In this document: piece after piece, positions 32,810 through 42,199 of the stretch
Position numbering within the stretch: the stretch's first letter is position 1
Layout: each line of letters begins with the position of its first letter
Source of the DNA: Selaginella moellendorffii
Lineage: Eukaryota; Streptophyta; Lycopodiopsida; Selaginellales; Selaginellaceae
DNA length: 64,000 nucleotides
Assembly: GCF_000143415.4 (NCBI RefSeq)
Contig: NW_003314277.1
Span: forward strand, 1,469,609-1,533,608
Direction of reading: 5' to 3'
The notes under the pieces: model-generated
What the model was told of the DNA's origin: nothing
The model's database searches: none
What the model saw: the letters and a program-made list of their open reading frames with translations, nothing else
Position numbers and translations under genes: made by a program

Positions 32810-34611
32810 CTAGTTCACCGAGTGGCAGTACTTTCGAACCTGTCCACTCTGTCCCGTCAAGACATTGCTGGACGTGAGCTTGACGAAAGCCGAAGAGAAT
32901 GTGTCGAGGAAGAGCTGCTGGTTCGTGGAGAAGCGCGCTACCACGGGCGACGTGCGGCTGTCCAGCGCAAGCTCCGAATCGATGGTGAAGAGCCCCTGCC
33001 CGTTCATAAGGTCCCGGAAGTACTGGTTGTCAAAGACGAGGTTGGTCATATCGTTGTTGATCACTGTAATGTTGTTGAGCATCCGGGGATTGGCCGTCGG
33101 GCACTGGACTCTCAGCCGGCTCGCAAACAGGAGGCCGATCTTACTGTCCTGGTTTGGATAGAGCCGATTCACAATGTTGACGCAGTGCCCGACTCCAATT
33201 GTGTGAGCTCCTGGAATGCAAAAGTACAGAAGTTCGGATCAATCGTCCTTGGAAAGTGTCCTGGAAAGAAAAGCCTTTGAGACGTACCGATGATTGCAAC
33301 GCTTTCGTCCAGAGAGAGGCCCTTGGATGCGAAGAGGCTGATGAAGTTGTCGACGCTTACGGTTGCTGGAGGCAAGAGCCTGTCGGCTGCGGCGTTGGAA
33401 GCGGCTGTGCCGTCTCTTCTTCCTGTGAGCACGGGGATGGTCGGGCCTCCGGTGAAGACGATGGATTCTCTGGCCACCAGAACGATGATGTCCGCGCACG
33501 AGACGACTCCCGGACAGGCGGCCTCCAGCATCGACTTGATCCTGTCGATGAAATCCAAGCGGCGGATGCCAAAGTTCTTGTCCGAGTCTCTTTCGCTTTT
33601 GATGGAACCTTTCGAGTCGAGCAAGATGGACGCGTCGCAACCCTGTAGAACAAAACGTATAAAAAAGCATGAAAAGGAAACGAGAAAAATGCTTACCCCG
33701 ACTTGGCAGTCGTGAAAAGCCAGCCGAAGGAGAGCTGCGGGTGCTGTTGGATCGGTAATAAAATTCCCAGAGAAGGCAGCTCGCACAATGCTCTCCGCAT
33801 TTGGACACGATGACGAGTAGAAACCGACTCTTAGACCTGAGTTACCACCGCTGCTCCCAGACGCATCACCTCCGCCGGCATTCGGGCTACCAAAACCAAT
33901 TCCACTGCCTCCTCCATTGCCGATATTCCCTCCAGGACTGCCAAAACTCCCTCCGCTTCCACCACCAATTCCGCTGCCTCCTCCACTGCCGATGTTCCCT
34001 CCAGGACTGCCAAAACTCCCTCCGCTTCCACCACCAAAGTTAGAACCCGGACTACCTCCATTGCCAAAATTTCCTCCGCTTCCACCACCGAAGTTAGAAC
34101 CCGGACCTCCTCCATTGCCAAAATTCCCTCCACTTCCACCACCAAAGTTCGAACCCGGACCACCTCCATTGCCAAAATTCCCTCCACTTCCACCTCCAAA
34201 ATTGGAACCCGGACCACCACCTCCAAAGTTGGAACCTGGGCCACCACCTCCATTCCCAAAGCTTCCACCGCTTCCACCCCCAAAGTTGGAACCTGGGCCA
34301 CCACCGCCATTTCCAAAGCTCCCCCCACTTCCACCCCCAAAGTTGGAACCAGGCCCTCCCCCGTTTCCAAAGTTTCCTCCACCACCACCAAAGTTACCGC
34401 CGTTGCCTCCACCAAAGTTACCGCCACTTCCATCACCGATGTTGGGACCTCCACCCCCGTTAAATCTACCCCTGCACCTGTAATAATCGCCGTCGTCGTG
34501 GTCCGGACAATGGTGCGCCGGTTCCATGACTTCGCTTGTTTCCCTTGCTGCCGAAGACATTGTAGCTACTAGCATCACTGAAAGGAGCAGCATTCCCCTG
34601 TAAGTCTTCAT
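32810..34611 (-). CDS. Class III secretory peroxidase with long Gly-rich N-terminal domain
   Basis: Class III peroxidases are secreted haem enzymes that oxidise phenolics in the wall with hydrogen peroxide. Exons 34611-33697, 33642-33288 and 33210-32810 give 556 residues; the family norm is about 320-350. The order is a signal peptide (MKTYRGMLLLSVMLVATMSS), a short Cys/Asp/His segment, then about 190 residues of GGGSGGNFGNGGGPGSNF-type repeats. The normal domain follows: VGFYSSSCPNAESIVRAAF, distal-His helix LLRLAFHDC, GCDASILLDS, SCADIIVLVARESI and proximal His GAHTIGVGH. Catalytic His residues and several Cys are present, so it should be active. The extra domain resembles cell-wall glycine-rich proteins and may anchor the enzyme. 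In-frame codons extend upstream to 34698, but the chosen ATG gives the clean signal peptide. Confidence 0.88.
33900..34440. repeat. Minisatellite encoding the Gly-rich repeats
   Basis: Tandem units of roughly 54-63 bp within peroxidase exon 1, visible as repeated 'ccaaagttggaacc' and 'ccaaaattccctcc' phrases. They encode GSNFGGGSGGNFGNGGGP-like units on the minus strand. Adjacent units are nearly identical, as expected for slippage or unequal exchange. Confidence 0.85.
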
Positions 34612-35830
34612 TCTAGCACCTCCTCCTAATGATCGAGCTAAGTACTTGCCGGAAAGAGCAGCGAAGAATGCTGCTAGAGAGTTCATGATAAAGCTCACCA
34701 GTCTCCACAGCTGAAGGAGTAACCAGGATCGTCGTTGTCAACGGCGCTCTTCTTGTTGCTGCGCTCTTCTTGTTGCGGCGCTCTTCTCGCTCCCCTTTGA
34801 TCCTTCTAGGATGGGAAGAAAAGACGAGGTAATAAGACACTGCTTTTCCTGCTCTAGAAGTTACCTCGCTCTCAGTCTTAGCAGCAGCACTCCTGCATTC
34901 AATGCACACCACTGTCCTGCCTCAACCTCGTGGCTTGCGTAAGGAAAAGACCACTACCAGTGGCCTCGGTTCCTGGCGAGGAGAGCAAAACTCTATCAGC
35001 TTCGTTCTCTTGTCTTCCACTCTCTAGCCACATTCCACGGTGGAAGGGAACTGAGAGAATCTAGAAGCCGCTGCAAAACGACGACCCTCCTCCGTGGAAA
35101 GACGGTCTCCTGCTTTTTCAAGCACCACCAGAGCCAGACGGGCCAGCCTTTCCTTTTCGCGCTTGTATGACGGTGCGGAATGAATGCCATCTCTTGTGTA
35201 GAGCACTTAGCGTGAGAGGTCCTGACCCCTCTGTCCCTGCACAATGAAATCACGTGCAGCTTGTTATACCCGAAACTAGGCAGCTCTTAGCACAAGAGAT
35301 GTGTTTGATCTTACTTCTTAGTGTCGCTAGCTGCCCGATCACATCGCTGCTATGAATGCAACGCGGAATTTGGCTTCTCAAAACGTCTGTTTCTCTCTGA
35401 TGCACCACCACGGAACAGGCTTTATAAAATTAAAGCGATTCACACCCCTTGCATGCTCTTTACCAGCTTACTCCAGGAAAATTTCCCAGATCAAGTTAGG
35501 CGAAGATCTGCTACAGGAAGGCATCCGAGTTATATTTTCATATGTTTTGTTTAAAGATCGAGACTTACGCCGAAATAACGCGCCGATATGTCTGGTAGCA
35601 AGTATTTGCATGTTGCGTGCCGACATCCTGGGGAAAAAAGCCATAAACAAGAACAAGGATATTGCTGCAACTGATCCTGTTATTCAACTGTCTCTACAGT
35701 ATGCTACGTAAACAAAAATCGTGTTGCCAAAACTCTCACTTCTGAGTGGTCACCTGGCTTTTGCCTAAGAATCGACGCCTGTAAATTTGAACAGAATAGA
35801 TTAGAGATGCATTTGAAGCGGACTCGATGT
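34612..35830. other. Gap upstream of the peroxidase and after taspase
   Basis: No gene is supported. A three-fold imperfect 17-bp repeat (gcgctcttcttgttgc-like) lies at about 34743-34790. Short frames here have no recognised motif. Confidence 0.45.
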
Positions 35831-37373
35831 TTAAACCTTGGGCCGCTCCATGAAGTTCGCAAAATATCCTATACCAAATGATGGAGCAGTGTGTGCTGCG
35901 AGGAATTCAACTCCTTCCAATCTATTAGGCTGGAAAACAATCATTATAGATTTTAAACCACATATATCACTTACGAATGACTTGAAAGACTGTAGAAGTA
36001 GAATCCCAGCATCCTGTTTTTGACTGTCTAAGTGTCCTTGATTAAGCTTCAGTAAAATGTCTGAGCAAACGCTTACGGGGCCAGCATCTGACCTGTTACA
36101 ACCAGAGAAGTAAGTACGATCAAAGTCCAACGAAAAACATACTCCCACAAAGAATCGCAGCATTCACGCGCCAAAAGAGACTTGATAAGCCTCTCTCCTG
36201 CTCCTGATGTGCTGCAACCCACGGAAGATGATAAGTTTGATGTTGCCCAGCAACCGCATCCATACACCGCAGCAAGTCCGACTCGACCTTTAGCCTGCAG
36301 CTCTTGGGGATTAGCAACATGATAATCCAAAGAAAACGAAGAATAACGGACTTTCATAGCAATACCACCACTAGAAACTCCAGCCGAAATATTTCCTTTG
36401 TCGTCCACGCACACTGCACCAACCGTGTCCTGCATCACGTCCTCTCTGCTTAAATTACTCTCTGGCTGTTCTGGTCAAGAAAGACAATCCAAGTAAGAAA
36501 AGAAATTCGGAAACGACGAATCCATACTTGTCATCATGTTCTTATACTTGAGCCATTGCTCCTTGGATCTATTCGTGACAAGCTGTAAAAGAAGCACTGT
36601 AATCAGCAACAACTACGGATTATCAATCACAAACCGTATGCTCCGGACTCTCCATGGTTTCGATTCCATGCTCTTTGGCCCATTGCCTCGCGCCATCGCC
36701 AACTATAAAACTGGAAGCCCAACACTAAGATGATACAGGGAAGAATCAATCAGACATACATGGGTGGAATTAATCCAAGCGAGGAAGAACCGTGTCTACT
36801 TTCTTTAGCCAAAAGCGCAGCTACCTCGATAGGATTTGAGACACCTAGAATTCTTCGCTTGAGCGGACAGAAGAAAAAAAAAATTACAAAGGTTTTACCT
36901 GAAGTAGCACCAACAGCACCAAACGATCCCGAGTCATCCATTATGCTAGCATCGCACTCCACGTTTCCCTCTTGAGTCAGATTGGACCCTCGACCAGCAT
37001 TCGTAATTTCATCATCCTGGAAAATTCATGAGAGATAGAACACGATTGAAGCATTCTTAATCACCTCCAAGGCTTTGATCGCTGCCACAACGGCATCCAT
37101 GCTGGTCCCGGAGCTCTAAAGAATCCGCAAGAATTTCGTAAGAACTCGAAACCAAGGGAGCAAATAAGCCGCATTCTCCCAAAATTTCCATCAGATCAAT
37201 CAAGCCCCAGCTCCCACAAGAGAAATCGCGCAATCTACCTGGGAGAGAACCGCGGCGGCGGCCAGACAAGCTCGCCGCATCGCCCTGCGGTAGTTCTTGG
37301 AATTGGATTGAGCGTGGTAGCCAGCGCCGACGTGAACAGCCACGAAGAAGCGCGCCTTGCTCTTCATCGCCAT
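35831..37373 (-). CDS. Threonine aspartase (taspase) of the Ntn-hydrolase / asparaginase-2 family
   Basis: Taspases cut themselves before a Thr that becomes the nucleophile; animal Taspase1 cleaves MLL and TFIIA. The gene has many short exons. Exon 1 is 37373-37239 (MAMKSKARFFVAVHVGAGYH), exon 2 is 37115-37065 (SSGTSMDAVVAAIKALE), and exon 3 encodes DDEITNAGRGSNLTQEGNVE. Later exons encode NPIEVAALLAKESRHGSSSL, GDGARQWAKEHGIETM and DTVGAVCVDDKGNISAGVSS with GRVGLAAVYGCGCWA. The last exon ends near 35831. The DTVGAV motif gives the nucleophilic Thr, and GNISAGVSSGGIAMK follows as in taspase. The GCGCWA wording favours taspase over plain asparaginase. It is head-to-head with the phosphatase gene, 106 bp apart. 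Inner exon limits were read by eye and may shift by a few bases. Confidence 0.85.
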
Positions 37374-37479
37374 TCCCGCCCGCCCTAAAACCCTAGAACA
37401 AACGTATTGTCCAACTCATAGTCCTACGTGGCAAAATGCTTCAAAACCATGGAAAAGGAGATTAGGGTTCTTCAGAAAC
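37374..37479. promoter_or_regulatory. Bidirectional promoter, taspase / phosphatase
   Basis: Only 106 bp separate the two divergent start codons. The stretch contains 'ccctaaaaccctag' (about 37382-37395) and 'attagggttc' (about 37461), telo-box-like AAACCCTA elements common in housekeeping plant promoters. Confidence 0.55.
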
Positions 37480-38094
37480 ATGGCAAGGGTAAAGCCTACA
37501 ATGGTGCTCGACTTGGACAACACGCTCGTCTACGCGCACACGGACATGGTGGCCGGATCAGACTTCACAATGGAGCGCGCGGGCGAGGAATCTCCACTGT
37601 TTATAATGAAGAGGCCCGGAGTGGATGCGTTTCTAAAGAGGATTTCCAAGGTTTTCCGGCTGGTGGTGTTTAGCGCTGGGGTGGAGGAGTATGTGAACTT
37701 CGTCGTTGATCACTTGGATCCAGCAAAGACTATGATCTGGAAAAAGCTTCATAGTGGGCACTGCAAGATCGATGAGGGAACCAAATTCAAGGATCTGGGT
37801 TTTGCCGATCGAGAGTTTCGTGGTGTGGATTTGAAGAGGCTGGTTGCGTTGGATGATCTTGTGGATTTCTACGCAAAGGAGTACAGGGAGAACGTCGTCA
37901 GGGCTGAGAAGTTCGAGGGATCGCCCGGGGATTGCTTTCTCCAGGGACTGGCGCCGTTTCTTCTGGCGCTAGCCAAGCTCCCAGATTTCAGGAGGGCGAT
38001 CGTTTGCTACAACAATGGCGAGTGCAAGGAGATGAATGGTAGGGTTTACATCAAGGACGCCTTCGATGATAGCTGGGTGGATGCCTCTCTGTGA
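37480..38094 (+). CDS. HAD-superfamily FCP1/SCP-like phosphatase
   Basis: Intronless, 204 residues. The catalytic motif DxDxT occurs at the very start (MARVKPTMVLDLDNTLVYAH). Next come FIMKRPGVDAFLKRISKVFR and LVVFSAGVEEYVNFVVDHLD, the usual FCP/NIF-type blocks (PxxxxFL and the SA motif), and later LVALDDLVDFYA with LLALAKLPDF. Family members remove phosphate from Ser residues, for example of the RNA polymerase II tail. This one consists of the catalytic domain only, with no BRCT or transit region. The first in-frame ATG was chosen. Substrate unknown. It is convergent with the small membrane-protein gene, 121 bp apart. Confidence 0.85.
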   Translation: MARVKPTMVLDLDNTLVYAHTDMVAGSDFTMERAGEESPLFIMKRPGVDAFLKRISKVFRLVVFSAGVEEYVNFVVDHLDPAKTMIWKKLHSGHCKIDEGTKFKDLGFADREFRGVDLKRLVALDDLVDFYAKEYRENVVRAEKFEGSPGDCFLQGLAPFLLALAKLPDFRRAIVCYNNGECKEMNGRVYIKDAFDDSWVDASL

Positions 38095-38215
38095 GAACAA
38101 AGCTTGTAAACTATTATCATTTGACAATCTCATGGTTTGAGAGGAAAAAATACAAAGAACTTCCTAATTTTCTTTATTTCGGAGCGATCCTAGATTCGAT
38201 CGATTTTACATTGGA

Positions 38216-38422
38216 TCATTTCTTCGTCTCTTTCTCCTGTGCTTTGGCCGGCGGCTTCTGCTGGGCAGAATGCTACAAAGAATCAATCCCCAAAACAGAG
38301 AATTAGGGCTGTGGGTTGGATGGAGCGCTTACCAGCAGCAATCCAGCGGCGACCGAGACGCCCAGCACAGCCGAGAAGGCAGCTGCGGTGCCCGTGAGGA
38401 GATTCCACCGTCTGAAGATCAT
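38216..38422 (-). CDS. 48-residue single-pass membrane protein, two exons
   Basis: Exon 1 (38422-38333, 30 codons) encodes MIFRRWNLLTGTAAAFSAVL and then GVSVAAGLLL: a short basic start and about 20 hydrophobic small residues. After a 60-nt GT-AG intron (38332-38273), exon 2 (38272-38216) encodes HSAQQKPPAKAQEKETKK and TGA. A basic start, single helix and charged tail resemble small mitochondrial inner-membrane or ER subunits. The intron falls on a codon boundary, and both exons are GC-rich like real exons here. I do not recognise the family. It lies between two confident genes, with divergent spacing of 124 bp to the RING gene. Confidence 0.6.
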
Positions 38423-38546
38423 CGCTCCCGCGAAGAGCCCTAAAACCGAAAACCCTAAAAGCTTTAGGGTTCTTGGGTCGTTTACCTTTACCGTTGACTA
38501 TAGCCTTTACTGTACTTAAAATGTTTTTTAGGGTTCTTCGCGAGAA
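38423..38546. promoter_or_regulatory. Bidirectional promoter, small membrane protein / RING protein
   Basis: 124 bp between divergent start codons, holding several telo-box-like runs: 'agccctaaaacc', 'aaaccctaaaagc', 'tttagggttcttgg' and 'tttagggttcttcg' (38437-38535). Confidence 0.5.
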
Positions 38547-39560
38547 ATGGAGCTGGAAGACGGTGAGATTGCCCCTGCGACTGTGTCTTCTCTTTCTCTA
38601 GCGGCTGCAGCATCGGCAGCGTCAGCGGCGGCGGTGGATGAAACGGGCTCCACGAAATCCGATAATGCCGGTGAGAACGAGCAATCACCCGGGGCGGCGC
38701 CAGTGGTCACAGCCTGGGCGACGGTGACACGCTGTGCTAGCTCGGATCGAGTGCGATCGCTGTTTGGGAGTTCGCAGCGCCATTCCGCCGACGGCACCCA
38801 GTGCTCCGATCCAGGGTTTGTGGAGCTTGCCACGCTCCGACACAAGGAGCTCTACGGCGTGGAACCACCGCTCTCGCGCCTCCCCATCAAGTTCCTCCGC
38901 TACTGCTACCTCGAATACTTTGGCAAGCGAATCGTGGACTACGCCGCGGTTACCCGATCTCACGAGCATCACACCGAGAACCACCGCCGCCGCCGCGCCG
39001 CCCGTGTCGCCGCCAAGAAGATCGCCTCCACCTCTGCCGCCGCCAAGAAGATCGCCGCCACCTCCGCCGCCGCCGCCAAGTCGCTGTCTTTGCCGTTCCG
39101 CGACGTTCCAAAGAGGCCGAGGACGTCGGGAAAGGCGAACGATCTGATCATGCCCCGGCTCAAGCTCACGATCAAGGAGCTCCGGCTGGCGGAGATCCGG
39201 TGCCGCGAGCTGGAGGAGCGAGTCAAGGAGGCGGAGGAGATCAAGTCTAGAGCTCGGAGTGGCGGCAATGGTGGCGGGCGGAGCTATAATCCGAGAATGG
39301 TTCCCACGCCGCTGGAGGAGCTCCGGGGGCGGCCGCTGGGGTCAGGGTTTAGCGAAGAGGAGAAGAGGAAGGAGTGCCCGGTTTGCTTCGCGAGGTTCTC
39401 CAGCGAGGGGTGGTACCGGCTGGGGTCTTGCGGCCACGAGTACCATCTCCAGTGCTTGATGCTGCATGCCTTGTGCGCTTGCTCTTGCGCGGTGTGTGAC
39501 TCAGAGATCCCGCTCGAGTTCTACAAAGCCATTGGGCAGGAGGATCACCGGCCCGCGTGA
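38547..39560 (+). CDS. RING-type zinc-finger protein, probable E3 ubiquitin ligase
   Basis: Intronless, 337 residues. The C-terminal RING reads CPVCFARFSSEGWYRLGSCG, then HEYHLQCLMLHALCACSCAV and CDSEIP. This gives C-x2-C, C-x1-H-x2-H-x2-C and a final CAVC, which supports zinc binding. Upstream is a basic Ala/Lys repeat region (AAKKIASTSAAAKKIAATSA) that may act as a nuclear signal, and a helical segment KELRLAEIRCRELEERVKEA, probably a coiled coil. The N-terminal 60 residues are Ala/Ser-rich. The spacing in the last Cys pair is slightly odd, with CAC before CAVC. Substrate and pathway are unknown. Confidence 0.75.
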   Translation: MELEDGEIAPATVSSLSLAAAASAASAAAVDETGSTKSDNAGENEQSPGAAPVVTAWATVTRCASSDRVRSLFGSSQRHSADGTQCSDPGFVELATLRHKELYGVEPPLSRLPIKFLRYCYLEYFGKRIVDYAAVTRSHEHHTENHRRRRAARVAAKKIASTSAAAKKIAATSAAAAKSLSLPFRDVPKRPRTSGKANDLIMPRLKLTIKELRLAEIRCRELEERVKEAEEIKSRARSGGNGGGRSYNPRMVPTPLEELRGRPLGSGFSEEEKRKECPVCFARFSSEGWYRLGSCGHEYHLQCLMLHALCACSCAVCDSEIPLEFYKAIGQEDHRPA

Positions 39561-40130
39561 GCGAGAGTTGGCGATTCAGTGTTTTTTGGTGTATAAAAAT
39601 ATCTTGCAATGAGTTATTATATGTTATATTATTATTATTATTATGTAAAACAATAAAGTTTTCTTGCGGTTAACATTATTATCGTTGAAAAATATTTCTT
39701 TATTAAAATTACATGATTTACAACAGACTAAGAATAATATTAGACTATTAAGCATGAGTTTCCACAGATTTTTTTTAATTAAAGTAATCATACAGTTTTT
39801 TTATCTAAAACTACTAAACTTTGAATAAACATAGACAATATTTGACATTGTTCGTTCATAAGTCATCTTTTTCCTTATAATTCGTTATTGAGTTTTGTTA
39901 TAGATATTGAAAATGATTGGGATAAGTGGCTTGTGGAGGTGCTTATATATTAAATTTCAGTGCTTTATATGTTCAAGTCTACTAGAGGTACCATTAATGC
40001 AAAACCTGTTACACTATAGTTATTCTTATTCTCTTAATCTTAGTACTTATTTCCTAGACCACAATATTTCTTAGATCCTCCACTTAATCAGGATATACTC
40101 AGTTTAAGCTTTAAGCAAAGAATTTTCTTT
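39561..40130. other. Gap between RING and PPR genes (convergent)
   Basis: No gene; AT-rich shared 3' flank with an ATT triplet run at about 39629-39643. Confidence 0.55.
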
Positions 40131-42188
40131 TCACAAGCCTACTGATACAATAAAGGGTAGAGACTTTCCACCATCGAGACGAATAACACTTCGTGCCGAT
40201 CGAATAGCGCGCGCTCCATCCTTTTGCATCTTGGAGGCAGCTAGCAGGGCTCTCCATGCCGCGGCTCCAGAGGACGATCCTTGCTCCTCTTCTTCCTGCC
40301 GGATGATCTCTTCGGCGTTTTTGAGCTGGCCCGAGCGGCCCAAGATGTCCACCACCGAGCAGTAGTGCTCCATCGCCGGCGCAAGATGGTAGTCGGCACT
40401 CATCGAGAGGACAAACTCCCAGCACTCGGCGAGCAGCCCGAGATGGTTACAAGCCGTGAGAACTCCGGTGAAAGTGATCTCGTCGGCCAAGACTCCACCC
40501 AAGTTCATGAGCCGGAAGAAATCTAGCGTCGCCTGGCCGTGTCCAGCTCGAGCAGTGATCGTAATGACCAGGTTCCAGGAGATCAATCCCGTCTCGGGCA
40601 TTCTCTCGAACATCCTAGCGGTAGCCCGAGCGTTTCCTTCGCAGGCGTACGCCGCCAGCATCGAGTCCCAGCTCACGAGGTTCCTTTCCGGCATGGACGC
40701 GAAGAGATCCTCGGCTTTCCTGGAGTTTTGAGCGTGTCCGGCGAGCAGCGAATTCCAGGATACCAAGTTGTGCTCGGGCATTCGGTCGAAGAGTTTCTTC
40801 GCTTCCTCGAGGTACCCGAGGCGACCGTAAGCCGCGATCATGGAGTTCCAGGAGATCACGCTGTGATGTGGCATCCTGTCCAGCAGCGACTTTGCGGCCT
40901 CCAAGTCCCCGCTTTGAGCGAGTGCCGCCACCATTGCGTTCCAGGACGAGGAGTTCCTTTCCGGCATTTGATCAAAGAGAGTTTTCGCCTCGGTGATCTT
41001 CCCGGCTTGAGCATGAGTCGTCAGCAGCATTGTCCACGCAACCACGTCTCTCTCTGCCATCCTGTCGAAGAGATCCATCGCTTCTACAGTGTAGCCGAGC
41101 TGAGCGTGCGCCGCCGCGATCGCAGTCCAGGAAACAACGTTGGACTCAGGCATTTCGCTGAAGATCTTCACTGCATCCTTGAGGAGCCCGACTCGAGCGT
41201 AGCCGGTTATCATGTCCGTGCACGAGAACACGTCGTGCTCGGGCACCGAGAGGAACATCCGCTTCGCCGACTCAAAGTTCCCGTTTTGGACGTGGAAGTG
41301 GATCATGGAGTTCCAGGAGACGATGTTCTTCCTCGGCATGGAGTGAAACACACTCTCGGCTCCTTCCAGATGCCCGCACCGGATGTAAACCAGCAGCATG
41401 GCGTTCCAGGCCGTGACGTTCCTGTGCTGCATCCCATTGAAAACCTCTTGGGCTTGCTCCAGGCCACACTGTTGCGAGAGCAGCGTGACAATCGCAGTGG
41501 AGGACGCGGCATCCCACTCCGGCATCTCGAAGAACACTTCCCTGGCATCGCCCAAGTCCCCGGAGTGCTGGACAAAGGCTTGGACGATGCAGCTCCAAGA
41601 GAGAACGCTCCGGATGGGAATTCTCCCCAGCAGTGATCTCGCTTTGCCAATATGCCCGCACAGGGCATAAGCGGCGATCATGGCATTCCACGATACCAAG
41701 TCCCACTCTGGCATCTTGTCAAACACTTCCTTTGCTAGCGTGGCATTTCCCTGTTCTCCATACGCTTTGAGAAGAACGTTCCACGAGATTATATCCTTCT
41801 GTAGCATAGTCGTGAAGAGCGATAGAACCTTGTGGATTTGCCCAGCCTGGGCATATGCCGAGATGATAGCATTTGAAGACACCAGGTTCCTCTCGGGCAT
41901 TCTCGCGAAGATCTCCGCAGCGCGATCCAGATGCCCGTTCTGCGCATACGCTGTGAGAAGGATGTTCCAGGAGAAGAGATTGGGGCGGTCGATCAGGAAG
42001 AACACCTGTGTCGCGGCATCGATGCTGCCACAATCGGCGTACATCTCCACCAGGAGATTCAAGAGATACCTGTTCTTGCTGAAGCCACTGCGCTGGATGA
42101 GGCGATCGAGGCGCTGGCCACCGGAAAGATCCCTGATCTGCCCGTAATATCGGATCTTGGACGCGAGTTCTTCCAGATCGAGCGGCAT
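40131..42188 (-). CDS. PPR protein, intronless, 685 residues
   Basis: Pentatricopeptide repeat proteins bind organellar RNA and guide editing, splicing or stability. This one is built almost entirely of 31-residue S-type repeats such as LDRMPHHSVISWNSMIAAYG and LFDRMPERNLVSWNSLLAGH, about 17 in a row. It starts near MPLDLEELASKIRYYGQIRD. A final PPR-E-like part with AMEHYCSVVDILGRSGQLKN precedes a short tail. No DYW deaminase domain follows, so if it edits RNA it would need a partner. No clear transit peptide is seen in the first residues; a start upstream would overlap the divergent PPR gene. The 3' end faces the RING gene. Confidence 0.93.
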   Translation of the reverse strand: MPLDLEELASKIRYYGQIRDLSGGQRLDRLIQRSGFSKNRYLLNLLVEMYADCGSIDAATQVFFLIDRPNLFSWNILLTAYAQNGHLDRAAEIFARMPERNLVSSNAIISAYAQAGQIHKVLSLFTTMLQKDIISWNVLLKAYGEQGNATLAKEVFDKMPEWDLVSWNAMIAAYALCGHIGKARSLLGRIPIRSVLSWSCIVQAFVQHSGDLGDAREVFFEMPEWDAASSTAIVTLLSQQCGLEQAQEVFNGMQHRNVTAWNAMLLVYIRCGHLEGAESVFHSMPRKNIVSWNSMIHFHVQNGNFESAKRMFLSVPEHDVFSCTDMITGYARVGLLKDAVKIFSEMPESNVVSWTAIAAAHAQLGYTVEAMDLFDRMAERDVVAWTMLLTTHAQAGKITEAKTLFDQMPERNSSSWNAMVAALAQSGDLEAAKSLLDRMPHHSVISWNSMIAAYGRLGYLEEAKKLFDRMPEHNLVSWNSLLAGHAQNSRKAEDLFASMPERNLVSWDSMLAAYACEGNARATARMFERMPETGLISWNLVITITARAGHGQATLDFFRLMNLGGVLADEITFTGVLTACNHLGLLAECWEFVLSMSADYHLAPAMEHYCSVVDILGRSGQLKNAEEIIRQEEEEQGSSSGAAAWRALLAASKMQKDGARAIRSARSVIRLDGGKSLPFIVSVGL

Positions 42189-42199
42189 CGATCCATCAG
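42189..42199. promoter_or_regulatory. 11-bp spacer between divergent PPR start codons
   Basis: The two ATGs are separated by only 11 bases, so each gene's promoter and leader must lie within the other's coding sequence, unless the true starts are internal. Confidence 0.6.

Larger units (their letters stand above)
27745..33665. repeat. Tandem segmental duplication, two units of about 2.95 kb
   Basis: Unit 1 is 27745 to about 30675 and unit 2 is 30687 to about 33665. Each carries the mitoferrin 3' flank, a Dof-like gene, AT-rich DNA and exons 2-3 of a peroxidase. The offset is 2942 bp at the left end, 2924 at the Dof gene and 2989 at the peroxidase. Only the second unit continues into the peroxidase first exon. 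A short run of repeated 'acgtataaa' fills the junction at about 30666-30686. Confidence 0.92.

Noticed and set aside
33900-34440. CRISPR-like regular repeats
   Set aside because: Units are contiguous, coding and without unique spacers, in a plant gene.
33831-34483. Open frames in other registers and strands of the Gly-rich repeat, including a Pro-rich one
   Set aside because: Tandem repeats whose unit is a multiple of three stay open in several frames; only the frame joined to the peroxidase makes sense.
40539-41636. 365-codon plus-strand frame inside the first PPR gene
   Set aside because: It is periodic only because the PPR repeats on the other strand are periodic.
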